DNA of 64,000 nucleotides from G965225705 sp965225705 (GCA_965225705.1 OZ245325.1:372001-436000); one strand, 5' to 3'. Counted from the first letter of the stretch, positions 43,453 through 53,261 are shown. A program made the numbers and translations. Notes: generated by a model from the sequence alone, not told the origin.

Positions 43453-45606
43453 CTATTTTGCCTGACCTGTGTCACCTGCCAAAGGATCATCGGCCAGTAA
43501 AAGCTCACCTTCCCGCAGAGCTTTAAGGGCATCACGCAGTCGGGCTGCTTCTTCAAATTCCAGATCCGCTGCGGCCGCAAGCATACGTTTTTCAAGCTTT
43601 TCTATACGTTTTTTCAGATCAGGTTCACCCGCCTCAAAGGCTTTATCTTGTGCCTCTCCCCCACGGGTAGAAATGTCCCTTACCCTGTCATAGGAGGCAT
43701 CATAGGCCCCCTCAAGAATATCTGTTACAGATTTTTGGACAGTCTGGGGCTGAATACCATGTTTTTCGTTATAGTTTTCCTGTTTTTCACGGCGGCGACG
43801 TGTTTCTTCCAAAGCCCGTTTCATAGAGCCCGTCATGGCATCAGCATAGAGAATGACCCGGCCCTCCGCATTGCGTGCGGCACGTCCAATCGTCTGGATG
43901 AGGGAGGTTTCTGAGCGTAAAAAACCTTCCTTATCAGCATCAAGAATAGCAACAAGCGCACATTCAGGAATATCAAGCCCCTCCCGCAGGAGGTTAATAC
44001 CCACCAGAACATCAAAAACGCCCAGACGCAGATCCCGGATGATCTCAATACGCTCCAGCGTGTTGACGTCTGAATGCATATAGCGCACCCGCACACCCTG
44101 TTCATGCATGTATTCGGTCAAATCTTCAGCCATACGCTTGGTCAGCACCGTGATGAGGGTCCGAAATCCCTGCGCTGCCACGGCTTTGGTTTCTGCAATA
44201 ACATCATCGACCTGAGAAAAGCCATCTTTTGCGACCGGGCGGATTATCACCTCCGGATCAACAAGACCTGTGGGGCGAATAACCTGTTCTACAAAAACAC
44301 CCCCTGTCCGTTCCAGCTCCCACGGGCCCGGTGTTGCAGAGACAAAAAGGCTTTGCGGGCGCATGGCATCCCATTCTTCAAACTGTAAGGGCCGGTTATC
44401 ACGACAGGAGGGCAGACGAAACCCATGCTCTGAAAGCGTTGTTTTGCGATTGCGGTCACCCCGGTACATCCCCCCCAATTGTGGAACGGTCACATGGGAT
44501 TCATCAACAAAAAGAAGAGATTTTTCAGGCAAATACTCAAACAGAGTTGGGGGTGGTTCCCCCGGATTACGCCCTGTTAAATAGCGGGAATAGTTTTCAA
44601 TGCCAGAACAATGTCCTGTCGTTTCAATCATTTCCAGATCAAAGCGTGTGCGTTGCTCCAGACGCTGAGCCTCCAAAAGTTTGCCCTCACCTTCAAAATA
44701 GGCAAGGCGGTCTTTCAGCTCTTTTTTAATTTCCTGAGAGGCCTGGCGGAGCGTTGGGCGTGGTGTAACATAGTGAGAATTGGCATAAACTCTGATGCTA
44801 TCAAGCTTAGAGACGGTCTCACCGGTCAGGGGATCAAACTCAACCAGACTTTCTACCTCATCCCCAAAAAAGGAAACCCGCCAGGCTCTGTCTTCATAAT
44901 GCGCCGGGAAAATATCAAGAACATCTCCGCGCACGCGGAAACTGCCCCGGGAAAAAGCGTGATCATTGCGCTGATATTGCAAAGCTGCAAGACGCCGCAT
45001 CACCTCACGCGGGTCATGGGACTCGCCCACAGCAAGAGAGCACGTCATCGCAATATAAGACTCCACAGAGCCAATACCATAAATACAGGATACAGAGGCC
45101 ACAATAATCACATCGTCACGTTCAAGAAGGGCCCGTGTCGCAGCATGGCGCATACGGTCAATCTGCTCATTGATGGAGGCATCTTTTTCAATATAGGTGT
45201 CTGTGCGGGGAACATAAGCCTCGGGCTGATAATAATCATAGTAAGAGACAAAATATTCCACCGCATTTTTAGGGAAAAATGCTTTGAATTCGCTGTAAAG
45301 CTGGGCTGCCAGGGTTTTATTAGGGGCAAGGATAAGGGCCGGACGCTGGAGGTTTTCTATAATTTTGGCCATGGTGAAGGTCTTGCCAGAGCCTGTCACC
45401 CCCAAAAGCACCTGATCACGCTCTTCCCTCGTGAAACCTTCTGTAAGGGCTGCAATGGCAGCGGGCTGATCACCCCCCGGATGGAAGGGAGCCTCAAGAA
45501 CAAAGGGCTTGCCCCCTTCTGAAGGTGTGGGGCGATCGGGACGGCGTGGTGTCCAGAGCGATGGGGGCAGGGCGCCACCCTGGCTATGCATGGTGTGTTC
45601 TGTCAT
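43453..45606 (-). CDS. uvrB: Excinuclease ABC subunit B
   Basis: 717 residues. Helicase motif I VTGSGKTFTMAK, the beta-hairpin YYDYYQPEAYVP, DESHVTVPQ, SATPGPWE, RTLITVLTKRMAEDLTEY, ALVAILDADKEGFLRS, IQTIGRAARN and a C-terminal UVR motif (EKRMLAAAADLEFEEAARLRDALK). UvrB verifies DNA damage with UvrA and guides UvrC. An extra 25 residues before the fold are Pro/Ser-rich. Confidence 0.97.
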   Translation of the reverse strand: MTEHTMHSQGGALPPSLWTPRRPDRPTPSEGGKPFVLEAPFHPGGDQPAAIAALTEGFTREERDQVLLGVTGSGKTFTMAKIIENLQRPALILAPNKTLAAQLYSEFKAFFPKNAVEYFVSYYDYYQPEAYVPRTDTYIEKDASINEQIDRMRHAATRALLERDDVIIVASVSCIYGIGSVESYIAMTCSLAVGESHDPREVMRRLAALQYQRNDHAFSRGSFRVRGDVLDIFPAHYEDRAWRVSFFGDEVESLVEFDPLTGETVSKLDSIRVYANSHYVTPRPTLRQASQEIKKELKDRLAYFEGEGKLLEAQRLEQRTRFDLEMIETTGHCSGIENYSRYLTGRNPGEPPPTLFEYLPEKSLLFVDESHVTVPQLGGMYRGDRNRKTTLSEHGFRLPSCRDNRPLQFEEWDAMRPQSLFVSATPGPWELERTGGVFVEQVIRPTGLVDPEVIIRPVAKDGFSQVDDVIAETKAVAAQGFRTLITVLTKRMAEDLTEYMHEQGVRVRYMHSDVNTLERIEIIRDLRLGVFDVLVGINLLREGLDIPECALVAILDADKEGFLRSETSLIQTIGRAARNAEGRVILYADAMTGSMKRALEETRRRREKQENYNEKHGIQPQTVQKSVTDILEGAYDASYDRVRDISTRGGEAQDKAFEAGEPDLKKRIEKLEKRMLAAAADLEFEEAARLRDALKALREGELLLADDPLAGDTGQAK

Positions 45607-45905
45607 GGTGTGCGGGCCTTTAAAAACAGGGTCAGGTCTTCACCTGTCTCTTTCTATTTAGGGCGTTACCCTCAAAGATTCAAAGGGGAGGCAAAAGATT
45701 TTCCCTTTCAGATTTTTAAACAAGACAGGCCATGCACCCTTATCTTACCTCTAAAATCAGAAAAAGCCTCTTGCTTTCACAAAGAAAGACCCCCAAATAT
45801 TAACTTATTATTAACTAATGAATACCGGGCCCATCTTTAAAAGGGCTTCAGGGTTTAAGATTTAGCACAGAAAGCTAAACCTAAAAAACAAAATGAGGGA
45901 TCATG

Positions 45906-48167
45906 ATGGTTCATAAAAAAAGATTATTATACAATGCCACATCCTGCCTACAGTCTCCGAAGGATGACGGGGTTCAGGAGAAAACTTTAAGAAACAATTT
46001 TGTCCTGCCAAAGCCTTTCTTACATGGGCGGGGCTTGAAACGGGCTTTATGGGCCGGTGTTATGGGTCTTGCGTTTCTGCCTCATATGACTGTGGCACAG
46101 GCGGCTGAGGAGGGGGACAAAAAATACGTCTTTAAAGACATTGGCACCCTCCCCGACGGGGATTATAATTATAATAATGACGTTATCATGACCAAAGACG
46201 GCCCCATAGTTGTGGGCCGTGCCGGAAGTGCCAAAGGGGAACAGGCCTATCGCTGGACACTTGCCGGAGGCATGCAGGGATTAGGCGCCCTCTCAGAAAA
46301 ACTTTTTAAAAGTGAAGCCACAGCTATTTCTGACGATGGATCTGTTATTGTTGGTTTCAGTACCCTTGAAAACGGGGACATTAATGCTTTTCGCTGGACG
46401 GAAGCCGGGGGGATGAAAGAACTTCCAAGGCTTGCTGCTGACGAGAAAAACGCCCAGCCTCGTGGGATTTCCGGTGACGGGACCGTGATTGTGGGCTTTA
46501 CAGATTTGAAGGGATTGAGCAGACCTGTTTACTGGAAAGACGATAAGGTCTTTGCCCTTCCATTTACCCCCGGAAAAGATGCTGGCTGGGGTACCGCGAC
46601 CAGCCGGGATGGATCTATGATTGTTGGTTTCCTCACTACTAATAGGAATGCCCGTCTGGCCACACGCTGGACGAAAACGGGTGCAGACTATAAAGCAGAA
46701 GCTCTTAGCTATCTGGCCGACACCCCTGCCCCCGGAAAAACCTTCACCCCAGAAAGCTATGCCGGGGATATCTCCGATGACGGGTCCATCATTGTGGGAA
46801 GCAGCACAGACAAAGATGGAATCATGCAACCTGTTTACTGGACTGCAGACGGGAAGATAACAGCCCTCAAAATACTACCGGAAGGAACTTACGAAAGGCA
46901 CTATGCAAGCGTTATCTCCGGTGATGGTAAAGTGATAGGCGGATTGACATTAGGACCTTCAGTGCCTCTCCTCTGGAGAGGTCTGGACAGCGTTCCCATC
47001 AAGGCCACTGATTTTCTGACCGGACAAGGAATTGACCTGACGGGCTGGGAACTGTACAGCATCACCGGTCTTTCCCAAAATGGTGAGGTTATGACAGGCC
47101 ATGTTCAGGTTGGTACAAACCACAGAACTTGGATTGCTTATATTCCACAAACAACCACACCTCCAGTTCCTCCTGTACCTCCCACACCTCCTGTTCCTCC
47201 TAAGCCAAAACCCGATCCCGGGGGCATTATCACACCTGATGATTTCGACAAATCTATCATCACGGGGCCCCGTGTTGAATCAGGCTATGCCCTGGACGTC
47301 GCACGCCATTATGACTGTTCCTTTGCAGCTGCTGAAGGTGGAAACACCTATCCCAATGTCTGTCCCTTCGTCGTTGGGTCCTTAAGCCATGGTCTCAATG
47401 ACCAGACCGCAGACAGCCATGGCGGTATGGCAGGAATCTCTGTGGCCCTCAACCCCGCATGGCGTGTCGGATTTGGCGGTGTTGTGGGACGCTCCAAACT
47501 CGATAAACTCCACAATAACGGAGAAGCCAAAACATCAGGCTTCGGGGCCAGCATCTTTACAGCCTGGGAGCCTGCCGATAAAGGTCTCCGCCTTTATGGG
47601 GCGCTGACCGGCATGACCCTGCAAAGCACGCTGAAGCGCCGTTATTATAATGGGGCACGTCTTGAGACAGCTTTGGGGAAACCCAAGGGTGAGCTTTATG
47701 CCCTTGACCTTATGGGGGGCTGGTCTTTCCCTGTGCGGGAGAAGCTTCAGGTGATGCCTTATCTTGCTTATCGTGGTGAGCAGGTGAAACACAGGTCTTT
47801 TAAAGAAGCTGGTGGTGTCTTTAAGGGTGATGTGAAATCTCATAAAGAGACCCGTCATGAGGCACGTTTGGGTGCGGAGCTTATCTATGACATGACGCCT
47901 AAGCTACGTCTTTATGGTGAGGGGGCTGTTGCTTATCTCAACCGTAAACAGGATGTCCCTCAAGTACGCGTACCTGTTCTTAAAGGCATGGCGTTTACGG
48001 GTCGTCGTATAAAGGCGAACACGGTTTATGGAGAGGTCTCGATAGGGGCGCGGTACAGGTTCCGTCCTGATATGGCGCTTCATGGTCGTTTAAGTGTGGC
48101 TGAGGGCTCTAAGAAAGCGGGTGTTTCTGCCGTCCGCGGCACCCTGGGTCTCTCCGTCAGCTTTTAG
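45906..48167 (+). CDS. Autotransporter with HAF-repeat passenger
   Basis: About 753 residues. The N-terminus is an unusually long signal (about 66 residues) with hydrophobic core ALWAGVMGLAFLPHMTVAQA. The passenger has seven HAF-type repeats of about 45 residues, each with a core like ISDDGSVIVGFS and a later RWT or YWT (near residues 93-120, 139-168, 188-215, 236-265, 293-320, 342-362, 387-408). A proline-rich linker (PPVPPVPPTPPVPPKPKP, about 418-438) leads to a type Va beta-barrel (about 450-753) ending LSVSF. So a propeller-like domain would be shown on the surface. A second ATG just before the chosen one is possible. Confidence 0.88.
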   Translation: MVHKKRLLYNATSCLQSPKDDGVQEKTLRNNFVLPKPFLHGRGLKRALWAGVMGLAFLPHMTVAQAAEEGDKKYVFKDIGTLPDGDYNYNNDVIMTKDGPIVVGRAGSAKGEQAYRWTLAGGMQGLGALSEKLFKSEATAISDDGSVIVGFSTLENGDINAFRWTEAGGMKELPRLAADEKNAQPRGISGDGTVIVGFTDLKGLSRPVYWKDDKVFALPFTPGKDAGWGTATSRDGSMIVGFLTTNRNARLATRWTKTGADYKAEALSYLADTPAPGKTFTPESYAGDISDDGSIIVGSSTDKDGIMQPVYWTADGKITALKILPEGTYERHYASVISGDGKVIGGLTLGPSVPLLWRGLDSVPIKATDFLTGQGIDLTGWELYSITGLSQNGEVMTGHVQVGTNHRTWIAYIPQTTTPPVPPVPPTPPVPPKPKPDPGGIITPDDFDKSIITGPRVESGYALDVARHYDCSFAAAEGGNTYPNVCPFVVGSLSHGLNDQTADSHGGMAGISVALNPAWRVGFGGVVGRSKLDKLHNNGEAKTSGFGASIFTAWEPADKGLRLYGALTGMTLQSTLKRRYYNGARLETALGKPKGELYALDLMGGWSFPVREKLQVMPYLAYRGEQVKHRSFKEAGGVFKGDVKSHKETRHEARLGAELIYDMTPKLRLYGEGAVAYLNRKQDVPQVRVPVLKGMAFTGRRIKANTVYGEVSIGARYRFRPDMALHGRLSVAEGSKKAGVSAVRGTLGLSVSF

Positions 48168-48190
48168 GGAGAGAACCCGCGCCAGGCTTT

Positions 48191-48227
48191 GGGGACAGCG
48201 CAAAACAGGTTCTTCTGCGCTGTCCCC
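48191..48227 (+). terminator. Hairpin after the autotransporter gene
   Basis: Perfect 12-base stem GGGGACAGCGCA/TGCGCTGTCCCC, 13-base loop, 23 bases after the stop. No T-tract follows, so it may protect the mRNA 3' end while the next hairpin terminates. Confidence 0.6.
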
Positions 48228-48274
48228 TGCGGTGCCGGGTAAGCCCGGATTTCCTAAAAATATGATTTTATGAC

Positions 48275-48309
48275 ATCCCTCCCTTCTTCACAGAAGGGGG
48301 GGGATTTTT
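48275..48309 (+). terminator. Rho-independent terminator of the autotransporter gene
   Basis: ATCCCTCCCTTCT pairs with AGAAGGGGGGGGAT (one bulge, G-T pair), followed by TTTTTC. It lies between convergent genes and could serve both strands. Confidence 0.75.
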
Positions 48310-48391
48310 CAAAGAGAACTGATCATATTCAGGGCAGATTTTTTCAGGAATATTCAGCAGTATCAAACAAACAGGGTATAAAAACTTATTA

Positions 48392-49900
48392 TCAGGATTG
48401 ATAATGTTTTCTCACATGCTCAACCCACTGGTCACGGGGTAAGGTTATTTGAGCGATTTGCCCTGTGCGCCAGCTCTCACGATCCTGAATGGTTTTAGAA
48501 TCCTCTGCCCCCGCTTTCAGGTCTTTCAGGGTGACTGTATAAGCTTTGCGTTCATCTTCCCCCACAAGAAGAGCAAAACGGGCACGTCGACGATCAGCAT
48601 ATTTCATCTGTGCGCGCATGCCAGACCCACCGAGATATACTTCTGCCTTAATCCCTCCGGCACGTGCCTGAGCAGCAAGGGTGAAATAATCAGCCATATG
48701 ATCAGCATCAAGAGGTAAAATGATGATAAGATTGTCATCATAGGTGTTTTTATCTTCCTCCAGAAGGGTCATAGCGGTAGCAAAACGTGAAACGCCCAGA
48801 GAAAACCCTGTTGCAGGGGCGGGTTGACCGCGAAAGCGCGCGACGAGATCATCATAACGCCCCCCTCCACCTACGGAACCAAGACGCAGTGTTGAGGGTG
48901 CAGATGAGGTTTCAACGGTCTCTTCAGGCATAAGAAGCTCAGCTTCAAAAACGGGACCAGTATAATAGTCCAGCCCACGTACAATAGAGGGATCAAAGAA
49001 GATGTGCTGAGGGGCATAGTCACAGGCTTCAAGAAGGTGATCAATTCTGCGGAGAGCCTGCAATCCTTCCAGGGTTTTTTCTTCATGTCCAAGAGTTCTT
49101 TCAAGATGTGAAAGCGTTTGTACACGATCATCCTGACCTGCCTCAACAAAGCGAAGAACCCTGTCAATATCCTGTGGTGAAAGCCCCGCTCCTTTGGTGA
49201 AGTCTCCGGAAGAATCACGGCGGCCTTCCCCTAAAAGTTCTGCCACAGCATCAGGGCCTAAGCGATCACGCTTGTCAATGGCTCGCATGACCCGCAATTT
49301 TTGTATGTCATATCCCGGACTCCCATCCCCTGTTTTCATAGTAAGGCTGTGGAGAAGGCCATCCAGGAGACGCCGGTCACTAAGGCGCAGGCTATATCCA
49401 GTGCGCCCGGCACAGGCAGCTTCCAGGACGTCTGCAGCCGTCATTGCCATGTCCGCATCTGCTTCAGCACCGGGAGCTCCTACTGTATCTGCATCGCATT
49501 GTATAAATTCCCGATAGCGCCCGGGATCCGCTTTTTCATTACGCCATACGGGCCCTATTTGATAACGACGAAAAGGCCTGGGAAGACGATCAAAATTCTC
49601 AGCAACATAACGCGCCAGGGGAGCGGTGAGATCATAGCGCAAAGCGAGCCAGTTTTCCTGATCATCTTTGAGTGCAAAAACCCCAGCATTTGGACGGTCC
49701 TGATCAGGGAGAAACTTACCAATAAGTTCTGCATATTCCAGAGCAGGTGTTTGAAGAGGGGCAAAACCACGGGCTCCATAAACATGATGTGCAGCTATGA
49801 TCAGGGCTTGTTCATGATGAAGACGATGAGCATTTTTGTCCTCAAAACCTTTGGGTCGGCGTGCTTTAAGACGGTGGGAAGAGGAAGACAGCAGGCTCAT
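48392..49900 (-). CDS. hisS: Histidyl-tRNA synthetase, alphaproteobacterial type
   Basis: About 502 residues from ATG (MSLLSSSSHRLKARRPKGFED) with AAAGGA upstream. Class II motifs: LRYDLTAPLARYVAEN, FRRYQIGPVWRNEKADPGRYREF, and GLDYYTGPVFEAEL. The N-terminal RRPKGFED and the order DQDRPNAGVFAL match the divergent HisRS of Caulobacter-like alphaproteobacteria, which is associated with a tRNA-His lacking the usual G at -1. The tRNA-His gene is not in the window. Confidence 0.95.
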   Translation of the reverse strand: MSLLSSSSHRLKARRPKGFEDKNAHRLHHEQALIIAAHHVYGARGFAPLQTPALEYAELIGKFLPDQDRPNAGVFALKDDQENWLALRYDLTAPLARYVAENFDRLPRPFRRYQIGPVWRNEKADPGRYREFIQCDADTVGAPGAEADADMAMTAADVLEAACAGRTGYSLRLSDRRLLDGLLHSLTMKTGDGSPGYDIQKLRVMRAIDKRDRLGPDAVAELLGEGRRDSSGDFTKGAGLSPQDIDRVLRFVEAGQDDRVQTLSHLERTLGHEEKTLEGLQALRRIDHLLEACDYAPQHIFFDPSIVRGLDYYTGPVFEAELLMPEETVETSSAPSTLRLGSVGGGGRYDDLVARFRGQPAPATGFSLGVSRFATAMTLLEEDKNTYDDNLIIILPLDADHMADYFTLAAQARAGGIKAEVYLGGSGMRAQMKYADRRRARFALLVGEDERKAYTVTLKDLKAGAEDSKTIQDRESWRTGQIAQITLPRDQWVEHVRKHYQS

Positions 49901-50034
49901 CATCAGTCCTTTATCGTGAAATACAGGCATAACAGGTATAGGCTTGTTTGAGCCCCGGGATCAAGGGAGAAATTTCCTGCTCTGAGGTGTTGGCTGTTAA
50001 GGCAATGAATAAGAACATACACACACAAAAAGGT

Positions 50035-50469
50035 CTATGTGGAGGTTTTTGTGATCCGATCGATGATACCAGATAACATGTCCGGATGAAGATAATTGAG
50101 GATAAAGAAAAGAATAAGAAGAACTAAAACAGCAGCAAAAAAATAGAACGTATCCCTTGGAATAGCGTCTAAAAAACGCTCTAACGAACTTCTGGAAGGA
50201 GAAGAGGGGGCCATAAGGTGAGAAAAGCGCATCATCACCTGGGGAAAAATAGCGTTTTCTTTAGGAACAAAAAGGGTTTCCTGACTATCTTTAAGCTTTA
50301 AGGCAAAAGAAAAAAGATTATAGCCTGCGCCAAGCTCTATATGCCCGTATGGCCAGGCCACTTCAAGCCCCTCTGTCTCAATAATAAGAGATTGCTCAAC
50401 AAAACGAACATCGACCTCACGAGAAAGACCGTCTTTATCTGTATACACAATGCTATCTCTGTTTTGCAT
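50035..50469 (-). CDS. Small protein with C-terminal membrane anchor
   Basis: About 144 residues from ATG (MQNRDSIVYTD) with AAGGTG upstream. A beta-rich N-terminal domain (YTDKDGLSREVDVRF, SLIIETEGLEVAWPYGHIEL) recalls the small DUF7092-like domain found in front of M48 peptidases, but no peptidase follows. A short linker (SSPSRSSLERF) leads to a membrane helix FYFFAAVLVLLILFFIL near the C-terminus. Function unknown; the domain match is tentative. Confidence 0.65.
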   Translation of the reverse strand: MQNRDSIVYTDKDGLSREVDVRFVEQSLIIETEGLEVAWPYGHIELGAGYNLFSFALKLKDSQETLFVPKENAIFPQVMMRFSHLMAPSSPSRSSLERFLDAIPRDTFYFFAAVLVLLILFFILNYLHPDMLSGIIDRITKTST

Positions 50470-50757
50470 GATAGCAGACACCTTACACGATTAAACAAAC
50501 TTTCTGTTTTATAACAATTAATACGTTTTTTGTATATAACCATGGAGAATTTTTTTCATGTGTCTTAAAGCTGAACTTTTTTGATGCATCAGAGCCTTCT
50601 TTTCTTTTATAAGAATAGTTTTTTAGAGCGTTTATGAGACAGTGAGAATGGGTGTCTCACCCTCATCTTCACTGCCTGGTGTATATTTTATAAAAGCATA
50701 GGGTTTAGATGATAAAGCCTTACAGGATTAGGTGTCCTGTGGTAGAAGGAGGTGGTT

Positions 50758-50817
50758 GTGGCCATGTTTTTAAACGGGATGCCTGTACACTGGAGTAAAT
50801 ACCGCAAAAATTTCTGA
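50758..50817 (+). CDS. 19-residue leader peptide before the NlpC/P60 gene (candidate)
   Basis: GTG with a near-perfect AAGGAGGT site upstream opens a frame of 19 codons (ends VHWSKYRKNF) and stops 11 bases before the next gene. The strong ribosome site and the position fit a leader or coupling peptide. Confidence 0.45.
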   Translation: MAMFLNGMPVHWSKYRKNF

Positions 50818-50828
50818 AGGAAGATTTC

Positions 50829-51611
50829 ATGACAATGTTTCCCCGTTTTCTCTGGACCAACAAACCCTCAGCCTCTATAAGGTGTGAGCCCCATCTCTCC
50901 TCTATGCAGGATAATCAGCTTTTGTTCGGGGCTGGTTTTGAAGCTTTATCTTCCGGAGATGGATGGGTTTATGGCCGCTCTGTGGAAGATGCATATGAGG
51001 GCTATGTTCAGGAAACTGACCTGGTCTCTTTACCTCTTACCATGACACATCGTCTCAAAGCTCCACGCAGCCTTGTTTTTCCGGAACCTGATTTTAAAGC
51101 ACCTCCTCTTATGGTGCTGTCTCTAAATGCCAGGCTTTCTGTCAAACATGCTGAAAATGGTTTTGTTTATGCGGAACATGCCGGATGGATTTTTGAAAAA
51201 CATGTGACGGAGAAAGCGCATTATGCCCCTGATTATGTTGAGGTCGCGCAAAGCCTTCTTGGGGCACCCTATTTTTGGGGTGGCAAAGACGCATGGGGAT
51301 ATGATTGCTCAGGCCTTGTTCAAATGTCTCTTGCCGCTGCAGGGATTGCATTTCCCCGTGATTCTGGCCCACAGGAAGTCCAACCCGGTCAGTCTGTTCC
51401 TGTAAAAGCCGATCTGTCAGGTTTGCAGCCGGGTGATCTTGTCTTTTGGCCCGGTCATGTTGGTATGATGGCAAATGAGAGCCAGCTTGTGCATGCGAAT
51501 GCTTATCATATGGCTGTTGTTTCTGAACCTTTAAAGACAGTGGTTGAACGCGTGACACCCCTTATTGGTCCCATAAGCTCCGTTAAGCGTTTGCAGGAGA
51601 GAAAGACATAA
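50829..51611 (+). CDS. NlpC/P60 family peptidase
   Basis: 260 residues. Two SH3-like regions come first (about residues 15-75 and 85-130, the second ending FEKHVTEK), then the NlpC/P60 domain: YFWGGKDAWGYDCSGLVQMSL with the catalytic cysteine in YDCSG, GDLVFWPGHVGMM with its histidine, and HANAYHM. Such enzymes cut peptide cross-links or stems of peptidoglycan. There is no signal peptide, so the protein may act in the cytoplasm on recycled muropeptides. It has its own AGGAAG site. Confidence 0.9.
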   Translation: MTMFPRFLWTNKPSASIRCEPHLSSMQDNQLLFGAGFEALSSGDGWVYGRSVEDAYEGYVQETDLVSLPLTMTHRLKAPRSLVFPEPDFKAPPLMVLSLNARLSVKHAENGFVYAEHAGWIFEKHVTEKAHYAPDYVEVAQSLLGAPYFWGGKDAWGYDCSGLVQMSLAAAGIAFPRDSGPQEVQPGQSVPVKADLSGLQPGDLVFWPGHVGMMANESQLVHANAYHMAVVSEPLKTVVERVTPLIGPISSVKRLQERKT

Positions 51612-51814
51612 ACAGGCAGCCTTATGATGAGGCCTCTCAGAGGGAGGGTACAGGGAAACCCACCCACAGAATCTCAAAATTTTTTTGGACAACACACATA
51701 GCAGAGCCGCAACAACATATAAAAAGCGTATCAAATGGCTTTCAAATGCTACCATGTGAGCAAAAGGGCAGAAATAAAGTGCCCGGCTCTACGGGGCAGT
51801 TCTGCAGGGAAGGT

Positions 51815-53053
51815 TTATTTTAAATTCGCAAGGAGAGGATCAAACACAACCTGCCAGAGACGGCGTTTTTCCAGGATAATGTCCGCCCTGAGGGTCATGC
51901 CGGACTGAAGGGGGAAAACCGTACCATAGGCGTTAACAGACTGATGATGGAGCTTTACAGAAAGACGGTAAACCGGCTCCTGAAGATTGAGGGGTATGTT
52001 GATATCTGTGGGATTGAGGATGGTTTTTGAAATGCGTGTGATTTCCCCCCGGCCTGAGCCAAATTTCTGGAAGGGAAAAGCATCATATAAAAGGCGTGTT
52101 TTCTGTCCTGTTTTAATAAACCCTGCTGCACGTGTTGGGGCGAACAGCTCTGCCTGTAGCTGCCCTCCTTCAGGCAAAAGAACAAGCTGTAAAGTTTGGG
52201 GAGTTATGCTTTGTCCCTCAGCTATATGAAGCGCGGCCACCCGCCCTGTGACAGGAGCCCGTACAAGAGAATGTCCTTCCTGGATCTCAGATGTTGTCAC
52301 ATTACCCTGTAAAACTGCCAGTTCGCCACGCAAGAGAGAGAGTTTTTCTTCCTGTTCAAGGGGGATTGCTTCAAGACGGCTGGTGATAGAGGCAATGCTG
52401 TTATCCTGCTGGAGGATTGTTTGTGTTGTTTTTTCGAGGTTTTGACGATGCGCTAAAAAATTTTCCTGGCGTCGTTGTTGCTCCAGTTTGGAGATAATAC
52501 CACTTTGAACAAGCCCATCAATCTGACGCACAAGTGTACCGGCAAGTTTTGTGCGTTCAGTTTGCACCTTTTTTTGTTGGTGTAAAAGTAGATTTTCTTT
52601 GCGGAGATTCTCTCTGCGCAGAGTAAGTTCCCTCACCTCATTGTCATAGGTTTTTTGGATAAGCACAAGGCGTTTTTTGATTTCCTGTTCCGCCATTTGA
52701 AAGGACTTTAAAAGGCGTTCTGAAGACTCTCCTCCCGCTTTCAGGCTTGTCTCTTTTGAAAGCGTAACAAGAACAGCTCCTTTCCGGACATGATCACCTT
52801 CCTGAACATGGACCTCCGCAACAAGACCAGCATGTCGTGCACGCAGAGCAACAAGACCTTTATCAGGGACAACCCAGCCTGTGACAGTTTCCTTACGGGC
52901 ATACTGGCCAAAAATAAGAGCCATGGTGATCCCGGAGACAAGGGCAAGAAGTAAACCTGTCAGGACCCAGGCAGATAAAGGAGGTGCAAAGGTGACCTCG
53001 CCATGAAGGCGCTGGCGCTGATGATCGATGGCCTGTTTTCTAAAAAGTTCCAT
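51815..53053 (-). CDS. HlyD/CvaA-type secretion adaptor (membrane fusion protein)
   Basis: About 412 residues starting MELFRKQAIDHQRQRLHGEV. One N-terminal membrane helix (LTGLLLALVSGITMALIFG), then GWVVPDKGLVALRARHAGLVAEVHVQEGDHVRKG (lipoyl half), a long coiled coil (about 105-260), the second lipoyl half (LVRAPVTGRVAALHIAEGQ) and a beta-barrel end. It resembles the adaptors of colicin V and double-glycine peptide exporters. Its ABC transporter and cargo are not in the window, so it is an orphan here. Confidence 0.85.
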   Translation of the reverse strand: MELFRKQAIDHQRQRLHGEVTFAPPLSAWVLTGLLLALVSGITMALIFGQYARKETVTGWVVPDKGLVALRARHAGLVAEVHVQEGDHVRKGAVLVTLSKETSLKAGGESSERLLKSFQMAEQEIKKRLVLIQKTYDNEVRELTLRRENLRKENLLLHQQKKVQTERTKLAGTLVRQIDGLVQSGIISKLEQQRRQENFLAHRQNLEKTTQTILQQDNSIASITSRLEAIPLEQEEKLSLLRGELAVLQGNVTTSEIQEGHSLVRAPVTGRVAALHIAEGQSITPQTLQLVLLPEGGQLQAELFAPTRAAGFIKTGQKTRLLYDAFPFQKFGSGRGEITRISKTILNPTDINIPLNLQEPVYRLSVKLHHQSVNAYGTVFPLQSGMTLRADIILEKRRLWQVVFDPLLANLK

Positions 53054-53151
53054 AGAGCTTATCAAAACATAAAAAGCAAATTTTTCCTACGAAATTTTTT
53101 GTAGGCTCAGTTTTTGTAGCACTATTGTGTTGCGGGAAGGCATATTCATGC

Positions 53152-53238
53152 ATGCCTGTCTCAGAAGATGAAATGAGACGAAGCCTGTCTAAAAGAGGAA
53201 TGGATCCTACTGCAGGCATATCAATATCTATAGAATGA
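53152..53238 (+). CDS. 28-residue peptide divergent to the HlyD-type gene (candidate)
   Basis: ATG to TGA reads a hydrophilic peptide opening VSEDEMRRSLSKRGMDP and ending GISISIE. GGGAAGG lies upstream at a long spacing. It has no double-glycine leader, so its link to the secretion adaptor is only positional. I cannot exclude a chance frame. Confidence 0.3.
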   Translation: MPVSEDEMRRSLSKRGMDPTAGISISIE

Positions 53239-53261
53239 GAGGAGAGGGGGCTCTATAATAT

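Noticed and set aside
44611..45522. 303-codon open frame on the plus strand
   Set aside because: Lies wholly antisense to uvrB, with no ribosome site and no family-like sequence.
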